64,000 nucleotides of DNA from Sitta carolinensis (taxonomy: Eukaryota > Chordata > Aves > Passeriformes > Sittidae). Shown here one piece after another: positions 12,201-21,893 of this stretch (position 1 is the first letter of the stretch; each line of letters starts with the position of its first letter). The stretch spans positions 14,314,234 through 14,378,233 of the forward strand of contig JAVUNC010000019.1 in assembly GCA_032173965.1 (NCBI GenBank), in the 5' to 3' direction. The notes under the pieces were generated by a model. It worked only from the letters and a program-made list of their open reading frames with translations. It did no database searches and had not been told where the DNA came from. The position numbers and the translations under genes were made by a program.

Positions 12201-14884
12201 TAGCTAAGCAGCTAAATGATGAGTTAAACATGTAAATCCCTGTTGAGTTGCCTATATTTAATACTTTAAAGTATCAATTGTGCGTATCTAAGTCTGTACT
12301 GATGAACCTATCTATCAAGATCAGTTCCTAAAAGGAATTAAGGACCTGCCTAATGCTTGAAAATCCTATTAGCTTCATGATTAATATCCCAGGATCTGAT
12401 CTGTAAAAGCAACTCTTTGGGCAAATATTGTGGCTACTCATTCTGATGCTGCAACAAACCATGCCAGAGCTAGTAACTGAAAATCAGACCCTCCTTACAT
12501 TTCTTTGTAATTTGACTTGATTTTCTCCAAAGGAAAAGTTAGACTTCTAGATTTTCAGAGTGCACATCAGTGCTGCACTTAAGGATAAAGGTGACCAGCA
12601 AAATAGGGATGCCTCAGTCAAAGCAGATGGTTTTTTGGGAACGCAGTCCTTTCTCCTCCTGGTACAAGGTGAAATATAACTACAATGATCAACAGTGGCA
12701 TCCAGCAGCTGTGTTCAGCTTGTTGTGAAATAATATTGTGTTTGGTTTTCCTGGGTGTTGAAAGGAGGTGGCTGTATATAAAAGTCATTAACTCCATATT
12801 AGTCTTAATTACCTAAGATTATGAAATAGTAATTTGATGTGGGTCTCCAAAATTAAGTTAGGCACACTGTAATTATTAGAAACACCAAATGGAGATGTTA
12901 CAGTTCTTATTCAGAAGGTGATTACTAAGCTAAACTGTGATTCCAGAAAAAAATACTGAAGAGCAATATGAAATCTCGTGTGCAGTAAGCAAATGTCATA
13001 AAATGCTGAAATCTGGTGGGCTTTTATAGGCTGGAACAGACTCTTAAGAGAGCTTCAGATGCAGATGGCTTACTGCCCTGATTCCTTTGTTTGGTACAGA
13101 AGATGTGGAATAAACAGCAGGAATCCCTCACAACTATAATCAGGAGAAGAAAAAAACAAACTGCCAAAACTAAGCATACCACCCAAAGAATATTGTGGAA
13201 ATCTGCCTGCTGCTCTTCATGTCTTCTGTCAGCTCTGCTGCCTTGGGGCTGGAGCTTTTGTCATCTCACTTTAGGGCCATGGAGCCTCTCTTTAAGACTG
13301 GGGTGAGGAGCCACTTGAATATGAACTCAGGTTTGTGGATGCAGATAATTGAAGCATATGGGAAAAAAGAGAACACAGTCTCGGGTGTCATTCTCATGCA
13401 TGCTTTTAGTCCCTGGCAGGTCCTCAGGCATGCTGAAGGTGACAGATGGAAAGGGAGAGCAGTCACCCTTTGTGCTTGGGGCATGCTCTGTGCCAAAAAA
13501 AATGGTGCTGCCAGGCAAAGGAGGGGTCCCTGTATACCAAGGGATAGCCTAGAACCTCGGTGGGAGCTACCTGATATATGTAGCATGTCCTATAGAAGGG
13601 GTGAGAGGTTCAGCTCACAATTCTTTCTGCTGCAGCACCCCAAAGAGTTTTGCAGGTCTCTAGAAAACCTCCTACTTTTTCCTGGCCCTTGCTGTTTTCT
13701 TGGGAGAGAAGGCAGCAGCAGGACTTGTATTTTCCAACTATGTTCTGGCCAGCGACCTTACTGACACAAAGCAAAGAGGAAGGAGCAGCTGTGATCAGAC
13801 TTTGCCCTGGAATATTTCACCATACTCTCTCTGGGAGTCAACCCCCCGCTGCCCCCCCTTGTCCTCTTATGCCAGACTTGGAGAATCACGTACCTGCATG
13901 TTGACTTGGATGGGCTGTCTCTCCCCACTTTTGGTATGGGGCACCCCTTCTGTGTCATAGATCCCTGTGTAAGAGACCACTTGTGCATCCCGTGATTTTT
14001 CTTCCAGTGGCACATTGACACCACCGATGCCCATGGTCCTACAAAAAGACAGGATCCAGCCTTTCAGCCCTGAATTACCCCTTTCTTGGCAGTTTGGAGC
14101 CAACACGTGGGTTTGCAGCCTGGTAGCTTCTGTGCTGGGGAAAAGCTTCAGGGATTTTAGCAGACCTGCATGTGCTGCTGACTCACTGGGGCTCCTGAAA
14201 TATGCCAGGGCTCTGCAGTCACCCAGGAAAGGAGTAGCAAGGAGAGGCAGGCGGGATCTGGTTTCAAATGGACAGGGAGATTTCAGTCGAATCTCTTCTG
14301 CGGGGCTGCCCCTCCACCCAGAGCGGGGTCCCCATCAGGACCCTGTCTCAGCTTTGCCACGCCGCAGCGAGGTTTGGGCATTGTGTAGGAGGGGCCAAAA
14401 CCACGGGCAGGGAGGGAGAAAAGGAGCTGGGCTTGCAAAAGCTCCGGGAGAAGGTGGGGAGGGAGAGGGAAGGCAGCGACTCCCAAACGCGGCCTCCCCG
14501 CCGAGGCAGCCAGAGCGGAGCGCTGGCAACAGCTGGCCAGGGACCCAGAAACGGGGCCACCAAAGAAAAAGGGCGGCGAGGGAGAAATCACGGAAACCCT
14601 GCGCTGTCAGCCTGCCAGGAAAAAACATTAAACGTCTAAAAATAAAGCAGTGGGGAGGGAGGGGAGGGCCGGGGGAGCCGCCCTGAGGAGGATGGCAGCA
14701 CTTACGTGGCCTGGACGGTGCCTGGCCGGAGGGACACCTCGATCTTGTACTTGGCCCCTGTCAGCAGCTTGATGGTGCGGTTCTGGCCGAAGCGCTGCCC
14801 ATCCACCTTGAAATACACGGGCCCGTCGTTGGGCTGGATTTTGAGGGAGACGCTGATTTTCACGATGCCGGGGATGTCGCCCAT
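9120..14884 (-). CDS. CNRIP1: Cannabinoid receptor-interacting protein 1 (CNRIP1), 3 coding exons
   Basis: CNRIP1 binds the cytoplasmic C-terminal tail of the CB1 cannabinoid receptor and modulates its signalling; it is a small soluble cytosolic protein. The coding sequence joins minus-strand exons 14884-14706, 14038-13894 and 9284-9120 (179, 145 and 165 nt), giving 162 aa against 164 in human. Exon 1 opens [15 protein letters not shown] and contains the family-specific [20 protein letters not shown]. Exon 2 holds [10 protein letters not shown] and [19 protein letters not shown]. Exon 3 holds [20 protein letters not shown] and ends WINKETFH. All four splice junctions are canonical (gtaag and gtacg donors, tgtag and cacag acceptors) and phases fit. 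The start ATG has a purine at -3 and G at +4. The length difference is two residues fewer after the LEEKS segment. The promoter side is CpG-rich and next to the 15.4-17.7 kb minisatellite. Identity is very secure; tissue regulation cannot be read from sequence. Confidence 0.96.
9285..13893 (-). other. CNRIP1: CNRIP1 intron 2
   Basis: A 4.6-kb intron with GT-AG ends. It contains the perfect foldback element at 11135-11214. The open frames at 13195-13764 and nearby frames are uninterrupted by chance and match no family I know. No other gene is seen. Confidence 0.8.
11135..11214. repeat. Perfect foldback element, 28-bp arms, 24-bp loop
   Basis: The left arm 11135-11162 starts CTGTAGTCTGAGG and ends GGGCCTGAAG. 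The right arm 11187-11214 is its exact reverse complement over all 28 bases. The 24-base centre contains a second 6-bp stem (CTGAGT 11166-11171 with ACTCAG 11178-11183). The 80 bases can therefore fold into one hairpin with 34 paired positions. The octamer TCTGCTGT occurs at 11131-11138 and again at 11215-11222, on either side, which could be a target-site duplication overlapping the left arm. A partial copy in inverted orientation lies at 57798-57854. This looks like a short palindromic (MITE-like) element, but the family is not one I recognise. Confidence 0.85.
13894..14038 (-). CDS. CNRIP1: CNRIP1 coding exon 2
   Basis: 145-nt exon between acceptor TTTTTGTAG and donor GTACGT. It completes the split codon AC|G and encodes [16 protein letters not shown] through [12 protein letters not shown]. 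The YTGIYDTEG and [10 protein letters not shown] blocks identify the family. Confidence 0.95.
14039..14705 (-). other. CNRIP1: CNRIP1 intron 1
   Basis: A 667-bp GC-rich intron. Its part next to exon 1 (about 14250-14700) belongs to the same CpG-dense domain as the promoter. Overlapping open frames on both strands here reflect base composition and show no family similarity. Confidence 0.8.
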
Positions 14885-15356
14885 CGCTTGCGGCCGGGGG
14901 GGCCTGCGGGCTCTGCGCGCGTCTCGCCCCCTCCGAGGAAAGGTGGCTGGCCGGCAGCGAAGGAGAGGAAGAGGAGGAGGGAGAAGGAAGAGGAGGGGCT
15001 GCCGGATCCCAGCCAGCCCAGCCCTTCCCAAAAGCAGCGGATGAGATACTTGATTATTTACTTTCCCTCCCCCTGATCGCAGCGTAGCATCTGGGCGGTT
15101 GATGTCTTTCCCCCCTCTTCTTCCCCCCCGTGCCTCCACCGCATCACCCCGCCCCATATCCCGGTTTGGGGGACAGCCGCAGCTGCTCAGATTGCGGCCG
15201 GTTTCCAGGGAGTTAATCCGGCCCCGATTACTGCAGCCTTAATCCCGCAGCTCGTCCCGGAGGAAACGAGAGGGACCCGGGCCGGTGGCCGCCGTTCAGC
15301 ACCACGGGCGCGGACAGCGGCGCGGGCAGGGCGGGCCCGCGGGCTCCTCCCGAGGG
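14250..15356. promoter_or_regulatory. CNRIP1: CpG-rich promoter/exon 1 region of CNRIP1
   Basis: GC-rich, CpG-dense sequence spanning CNRIP1 exon 1 and about 450 bp upstream of its ATG. It contains purine-rich blocks around 14955-15000 and many CG dinucleotides, against an AT-rich background elsewhere. No TATA box is obvious. This is the usual appearance of a broadly active CpG-island promoter. The transcription start is probably within 14900-15150, but its exact base cannot be set from sequence. Confidence 0.65.
14706..14884 (-). CDS. CNRIP1: CNRIP1 coding exon 1
   Basis: The ATG is the complement of 14882-14884 and the donor GTAAGT starts at 14705. It encodes [15 protein letters not shown] through SLRPGTVQA plus two bases of the next codon. 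The start is chosen because it aligns with the conserved vertebrate N-terminus; the frame stays open upstream without family similarity. Confidence 0.95.
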
Positions 15357-17715
15357 CAGCCCCCAAAGCACCCCGATCCCAGAGCCGAACAGCCCCCAAA
15401 GCACCCCGATCCCCCACCCGGGACAGCCCCCAAAGCACCCCGATCCCCACCCGGGACAGCCCCCAAAGCACCCCGATCCCCCACCGGACAGCCCCCAAAG
15501 CACCCCGATCCCAGAGCCGGGACAGCCCCCAAAGCACCCCGATCCCAGCGCCGAACAGCCCCCAAAGCACCCCGATCCCAGCGCCGAACAGCCCCCAAAG
15601 CACCCCGATCCCAGAGCCGGGACAGCCCCCAAAGCACCCCGATCCCAGAGCCGGGACAGCCCCCAAAGCACCCCGATCCCAGCGCCGAACAGCCCCCAAA
15701 GCACCCCGATCCCAGAGCCGGGACAGCCCCCAAAGCACCCCGATCCCAGAGCCGGGACAGCCCCCAAAGCACCCCGATCCCAGAGCCGGGACAGCCCCCA
15801 AAGCACCCCGATCCCAGAGCCGGGACAGCCCCCAAAGCACCCCGATCCCAGAGCGGAACAGCCCCCAAAGCACCCCGATCCCAGAGCCGGGACAGCCCCC
15901 AAAGCACCCCGATCCCAGAGCCGGGACAGCCCCCAAAGCACCCCGATCCCAGAGCCGGGACAGCCCCCAAAGCACCCGACCCCGAGCCCCCACCCGACGG
16001 CGACAGCCCCCAAAGCACCCCGATCCCCACCCGGGACAGCCCCCAAAGCACCCCGATCCCCACCCGGGACAGCCCCCAAAGCACCCCGATCCCAGGCCGG
16101 GACAGCCCCCAAAGCACCCCGATCCCAGCGCCGGGACAGCCCCCAAAGCACCCCGATCCCCAGCCCGGGACAGCCCCCAAAGCACCCCGATCCCAGCCGG
16201 GACAGCCCCCAAAGCACCCCGATCCCAGAGCCGGGACAGCCCCCAAAGCACCCCGATCCCAGCACCGGGACAGCCCCCAAAGCACCCCGATCCCAGCGCC
16301 GAACAGCCCCCAAAGCACCCCGATCCCAGCGCCGACAGCCCCCAAAGCACCCCGATCCCAGAGCCGGGACAGCCCCCAAAGCACCCCGATCCCAAGCCGG
16401 ACAGCCCCCAAAGCACCCCGATCCCAGAGCCGACAGCCCCAAAGCACCCCACAGACCCCCAAGCCGGACAGCCCCAAAGCACCCAGCCCGATCCCAGAGC
16501 CGGGACAGCCCCCAAAGCACCCCGATCCCAGAGCCGGGACAGCCCCCAAAGCACCCCGATCCCCCACCGGGACAGCCCCCAAAGCACCCCGATCCCAGCG
16601 CCGAACAGCCCCCAAAGCACCCCGATCCCAGCGCCGAACAGCCCCCAAAGCACCCCGATCCCAGAGCCGGGACAGCCCCCAAAGCACCCCGATCCCAGAG
16701 CCGGGACAGCCCCCAAAGCACCCCGATCCCCCACCGGGACAGCCCCCAAAGCACCCCGATCCCCCACCCGGGACAGCCCCCAAAGCACCCCGATCCCCCA
16801 CCCGGGACAGCCCCCAAAGCACCCCGATCCCCCACCCGGGACAGCCCCCAAAGCACCCCGATCCCAGAGCCGGGACAGCCCCCAAAGCACCCCGATCCCA
16901 GCGCCGGGACAGCCCCCAAAGCACCCCGATCCCAGCGCCGAACAGCCCCCAAAGCACCCCGATCCCAGAGCCGAACAGCCCCCAAAGCACCCCGATCCCA
17001 GAGCCGGGACAGCCCCCAAAGCACCCCGATCCCAGCGCCGAACAGCCCCCAAAGCACCCCGATCCCCACCCGGGACAGCCCCCAAAGCACCCCGATCCCA
17101 GCGCCGAACAGCCCCCAAAGCACCCCGATCCCAGAGCCGGGACAGCCCCCAAAGCACCCCGATCCCAGCGCCGGGACAGCCCCCAAAGCACCCCGATCCC
17201 AGCGCCGAACAGCCCCCAAAGCACCCCGATCCCAGAGCCGGGACAGCCCCCAAAGCACCCCGATCCCAGAGCCGGGACAGCCCCCAAAGCACCCCGATCC
17301 CAGAGCCGGGACAGCCCCCAAAGCACCCCGATCCCCACCGGGACAGCCCCCAAAGCACCCCGATCCCAGATGCCGGGACAGCCCCCAAAGCACCCCGATC
17401 CCAGAGCCGGGACAGCCCCCAAAGCACCCCGATCCCCCACCCGGGACAGCCCCCAAAGCACCCCGATCCCAGAGCCGAACAGCCCCCAAAGCACCCCGAT
17501 CCCAGAGCCGGGACAGCCCCCAAAGCACCCCGATCCCAGCGCCGAACAGCCCCCAAAGCACCCCGATCCCAGAGCCGGGACAGCCCCCAAAGCACCCCGA
17601 TCCCAGCGCCGGGACAGCCCCCAAAGCACCCCGATCCCAGAGCCGGGACAGCCCCCAAAGCACCCCGATCCCAGAGCCGGGACAGCCCCCAAAGCACCCC
17701 GATCCCCCACCCGGA
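15357..17715. repeat. GC-rich minisatellite, about 70 units of ~34 bp
   Basis: A head-to-tail array with core CCCCAAAGCACCCCGATCCC and a variable tail of about 8-12 bases (AGAGCCGGGA, AGCGCCGAA, CCACCCGGGA and others) before the next CAG. I counted about 70 units. Most are 33-35 bp, set by tail type. Degenerate units occur near 15970-16010 and 16440-16490. The unit length is not a multiple of three and contains no stop in most frames, so frames stay open for 2.5-2.8 kb on both strands. These are artefacts, not genes. Every unit carries CpGs, and the minus strand has runs of three to five G. The array ends about 470 bp upstream of the CNRIP1 ATG. It is not a CRISPR array: the whole unit repeats and there are no unique spacers. 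Confidence 0.97.
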
Positions 17716-17872
17716 AAGGTTTCCCGAGGGTTGATCGAGCCCCCTGGGGTGGGCTGCAACATCTGTATGGTGGCATGGAGGAGCCAGAGCTGCCCGAGAG
17801 AGAGGGGAGGACGGACAGCAAAGCCGTGGTTTTCTGGCTCTTCTCTCTCCCGGTGCAGCCAAAGGTTTTGTT

Positions 17873-17956
17873 GAGTCACCATGCCTGGACTGAGGGTCGC
17901 CTTCTTGACTGTCAGAGTCACCATGACTGGATTGAGAGTCACTGTCAACAGTCAAC
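17873..17956. repeat. Two-unit imperfect 42-bp tandem repeat
   Basis: Two adjacent copies starting GAGTCACCATG at 17873 and 17915. Each continues as CTGGACTGAGGGTC or a variant, then a divergent end. It lies 160 bp beyond the main minisatellite and is unrelated to it in sequence. Confidence 0.6.
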
Positions 17957-18023
17957 ATCAGCAGGCCAAGGTTTCTCTTGGGATTATTTTAATCACTTCA
18001 TTGCAATCCTCTTATTTAAATAG

Positions 18024-21000
18024 AAAAACCTTCCATACACCGTAATTGCTCTATAAAATCAGAATCTCACATCTTTAAGTCTGATTCTACTCTTTACATA
18101 CGGCCAGTGCTGTTTGTTCAAGAACAATGATCTTTGAAACTGAACAATGTACCAAATTTCAGCTCTCAGCCTGTCTCATTCCCATCTAACAGAGATTACT
18201 TTTAGCCCAGTCAGGTTTGTGCCTCTTCATTCTTTTTTATTTGTCCTTGTTTGCTGTTAAAACTGTAGCGTCTGACACAAGCTTTGGGCCACAAATATAT
18301 TTTTTGCTTGGACATTATGGCAGAGTTAATGTTTTTGCTAGGAGAATTTCATAGGTCCATGTTGCACTGGACCTAACCTGTTCTTTGTTTCTCTAAGGCT
18401 GGGATGTACATGTGGTGGTGTAGTGTAAACTAAGCCAAATGGTAGGTACATTATTGCCCAGCTGCATTTCATTATGCAAGCAAGTTATTCAGTGATTTAA
18501 TTTTATTATGAACTTTAAGCAAAATAATATATTCTGCTGAAAACCTCTGGATAAAACCCCCAAAACCCCAACAATCCTGCTGGATTAGGGCTCCAGCTAA
18601 ACACAGGCTTCATAATGTGTTCAGCCATTCAGGTTTCCGCAAATATAGGGGCAGGATATGATCCCTGCCTCTCAGAAATGTGTATCTCTGCAAAACTACT
18701 AAGGAAACAGAACAAAAAAGAACAAACAACACCCACTCCCAGTGCATTTCTCCTTATCTCTTTTCCTCACTGCAAGAGAAATCTCATTTTGCATTGCATT
18801 CTGCAGAAACTGCTGCACTTTGTGACTTGTTGGAAGTTTTACCCACAGTCAATCCCTCTTCTGTAAGTTTAAATGTAATCCAGTATGAAATCACAGAGGC
18901 CTAATCTGTGGGGAATCTGATACTGTCACTTAAAGTGGTGTGAGAAGAGTAATGGCCACTGCCAGGGATCAGTTTTACTTGCTTCATGGGCCAGACATAT
19001 CATGTTGTAGTAAATTGTGTGTAGCTGAAGACATTGATTGCAATTAGCTTCCCAAGTACATGAGAGGTCAGATCTATAACCAGAGTTTTTTTCCCTTATT
19101 ATTTCTGTCTGAATGATTATCTTTCTATGGACACAGCTCAGACTGGGACTTTATGCCTGACAAACATGATGAAAAACTAAAAAAGCATCATATTATTGAA
19201 TGTGTATGCATAGTAACTGTTTTACCATATGCAAGTGTACAGGTGAGAGTAGGACATTCATGAAGAAGAAATTCTTAATTTAGGCAATGACCCTCTTTTT
19301 ATTGATCTAATAATTTCCCATGTGTTAATATATTTACTTATCTGATCCTACCATATGCTCTTTATCAGTATAGATCAAGGGAAGGCGTTGCCTTTGCTAA
19401 GTCCTTCTGGTAGGTTATTTTTGTTGCTGCCCACCTTAATGGCCCTGTCCAACCTCACCTGGGGCTGCCCATGGGCCCAGTTTTAGCTCAGTCCTGGTTT
19501 TCATGCCCTTCCTGAATTACACTTAGGACAGTTGTTCTCCAGTCCCGCCCCAGACATACCCAGCCATGGATGCCCTTGACCTTGCCCTGTAGAAAGGATG
19601 CCAGCAGGGAGGCAATACTGACAGGTTCTTTTGCTCCCCCCAAGGCCTTCCAGCTGGGGATGGGGCTTCCTTTCCTCACACCCGAGCTGGGGGAAGCTGT
19701 GATCCTGTTCTTGGCCTTTAATTGTAGCTCCAAGCTCAGAAGCATTATGTCCTCAAGGCAGATAATAAAGGGATAATATGGCTTCCAAATTACACTTCAG
19801 GAGTTACTGTTGTCCATGGCCTGTATTTTTGGTTTATCTAACTGGAGAAAAGAAAAAAAAAAGTATCTTTTCCTGAAGATGGAACCACTGAAATGAAAGG
19901 GAGGAGAAGAAAACAATTCACCTTCTTAAAGTAAAAAGAATTAGTGACCAAGAAGACATTGTACAGGAGGATTCTACAAGCTCCTCAGTTCATCAAACAT
20001 CCTTTTAAGACTTATGGGGGATGAAGGGAACCTTCACAGAAATATAACTCAGAAAAGCAGTGAGATGATCTCTGCTCTGGGAATCCAGAGCAACTTCAGT
20101 TCATTCCACGTCCTGGACCTGGTAGGCAAATTTTCTACTGTAAGACAAGGTTTTTGATCACTTTTTAGTGGTAAATTTTTACTTTTATTTCCAAGGACCA
20201 TGATGTTTTATTAGCTCTGTTTGAGTTTTTCTGTCTCTAATAATTTAAAAATCTGTTTGTTGAATTCAAGTATGCTTCACAGCCAGAGAATATATGGAGT
20301 CTTTGATTTGCAAACTGATTGATGATTGGCTTCATCAGCAACTAGCACCTTTAATAGCAATAAGATCCTTACAACAGTATGATTTACATGAGCAAAGGAA
20401 CAATGTACTGGGACTGCAGGCTTTAGAAATGCCAAACATCTTAGTGATAGATGAAATCATCACAAAAAAGGTATGCTTTGGACAGAATGCACTACAAAGT
20501 GTTTAACCTGAAACAGGTGGTACAGACAGGCGCTCTGCCTGCAGAGAGACTGGATGTGTCATTTGAGCAGTAACTAGTTGAGAAAGACCTGGAAAAGGAA
20601 AATCTCCATTCAGACAGTGAGGAGAAACACCCAGCAGTTGGGAGAGTGAAGCATTGATACAGATAACCAAGGAAGGAGTGGAGTGTCACCTGTGGGAATA
20701 CCAGGCCTCAGTGAGGAATGTCTAGAAAAGGACTGAGGTCTCTGCTGACCCTCTCTCTGGTCCTCTATCACAGACCTTGTCAGAGTTCTGAGTAAGACTT
20801 CCTTCAGAGTTAAGGCTGAGACAAAGAGTCATATGGAGAGCAGAAATTAATGTCTGGGAAAAAAGTCCCTTTTTAGGGATCTTTATACTTGGCAGGGGTG
20901 ATAGTTGGAGTCACCCTGGGATCAATCAACACTTATCTGAATGAGCTTAGCTGCAAAAGTGACCTGGAATCTTGTGCTTGGAAGAGCAAAGTGGCTGCTT

Positions 21001-21640
21001 CAAGATACCATGAAGCAGCCTCTTATTGCCTCCCATATACCCCCCCCCCTTTCTTCTATATGGGGAAGAGGGTAAATTTATATATTTATAAATATTCTGG
21101 TATTTATAGAAAACTATGGGTTTGCCTTGTCTTTTCCCAAAAAAAGCCAAACAAACTCTGCAGCAAGTAAAAGATGCTTGTAGAAAGCATTTTGTGGTCT
21201 GTGCTCTTTGTAATGCATGGGTCTAATCCATTTGTGCCTGTTTGACAGCTGATATCTTTGGGAGGCCTCAGCATCAAAATCCAAAGCCGATCAAGTCTGA
21301 TAAACAAATTTTTTATGTCAGCAGAGGGCGCATCCTCATTAACCAAGTGAGGACCCTCCACCTTCCTGCCAGACTCCACATGCTTGCCCACTGGGAGCTA
21401 GATTTGGAAGGCAGGGTGAAGCAAAAGTACGGATGCATTGGAAACCTGTCTCTGAAATCATTTGGGATTCACCAGGCAGCAGCACCATGCCCTGTTTGTT
21501 GTTTTGGTACAGTTCATGTATTTGCAGAGCAGGCCAAATTTCTTGTGACTGGGCCCAAAAGTGCTTATTTAATTTCCTGGATCCTGTCATCAAGGGTGGC
21601 TGTATTTGATATGATGTAGTTTTATCAGGCTCTTGCCTGT
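18024..21640. other. Intergenic region between CNRIP1 and PLEK
   Basis: No coding exon is recognisable on either strand. There is a GC-richer patch around 19430-19740 without family similarity, and a C-tract near 21045. CNRIP1 and PLEK are divergently transcribed, so regulatory elements for both could lie here. Confidence 0.65.
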
Positions 21641-21845
21641 GCTGTCAGACGTAGACTATAAGTACACAAGCTTCTGCATTTCGCTCTCTCTCACTCTCTA
21701 AGAGGAAATGGGCTTGTGTTAACATTCAGAGGAACTTGTGAAATGACAGACACAGCTGTGATGTAAAAGCACCATCCCACAGACATTGCTTCCAGAGGAA
21801 CTCAACTGCCCACACTGATAGACCGAGAACAGGATAGCCCTGGCC
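21640..21845 (+). promoter_or_regulatory. PLEK: PLEK proximal promoter / 5' UTR region
   Basis: Sequence just upstream of the PLEK ATG. It contains a CT-rich initiator-like block (21680-21699) and GAGGAA cores at about 21702, 21729 and 21794, the ETS/PU.1 type of site. It is neither TATA-rich nor CpG-rich, which fits a lineage-restricted haematopoietic gene. That these sites are used is inference; the transcription start is not determined. Confidence 0.4.
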
Positions 21846-21893
21846 ATGGAGCGAGAGCCAATGCGCATAAGAGAGGGCTACTTGGTTAAGAAG
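21846..21893 (+). CDS. PLEK: PLEK coding exon 1
   Basis: 16 codons, MEREPMRIREGYLVKK, ending at donor GTAAGTG. This is the first strand of the N-terminal PH domain. The first ATG sits in GCCATGG, a strong Kozak context. Confidence 0.95.

Noticed and set aside
13195..13764. 189-codon plus-strand open frame in CNRIP1 intron 2
   Set aside because: No recognisable family, no conserved motif and no splice support; overlapping frames of similar length exist on the other strand, so it is chance openness.
15357..17715. CRISPR-like array
   Set aside because: The entire unit repeats with only small tail variants. There are no unique spacers and the host is a vertebrate.
15187..18023. Open frames of about 840-920 codons on both strands
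   Set aside because: They are the translation of a stop-free ~34-bp tandem repeat. The same peptides appear in every frame, there is no start context or splice logic, and the array is non-coding.
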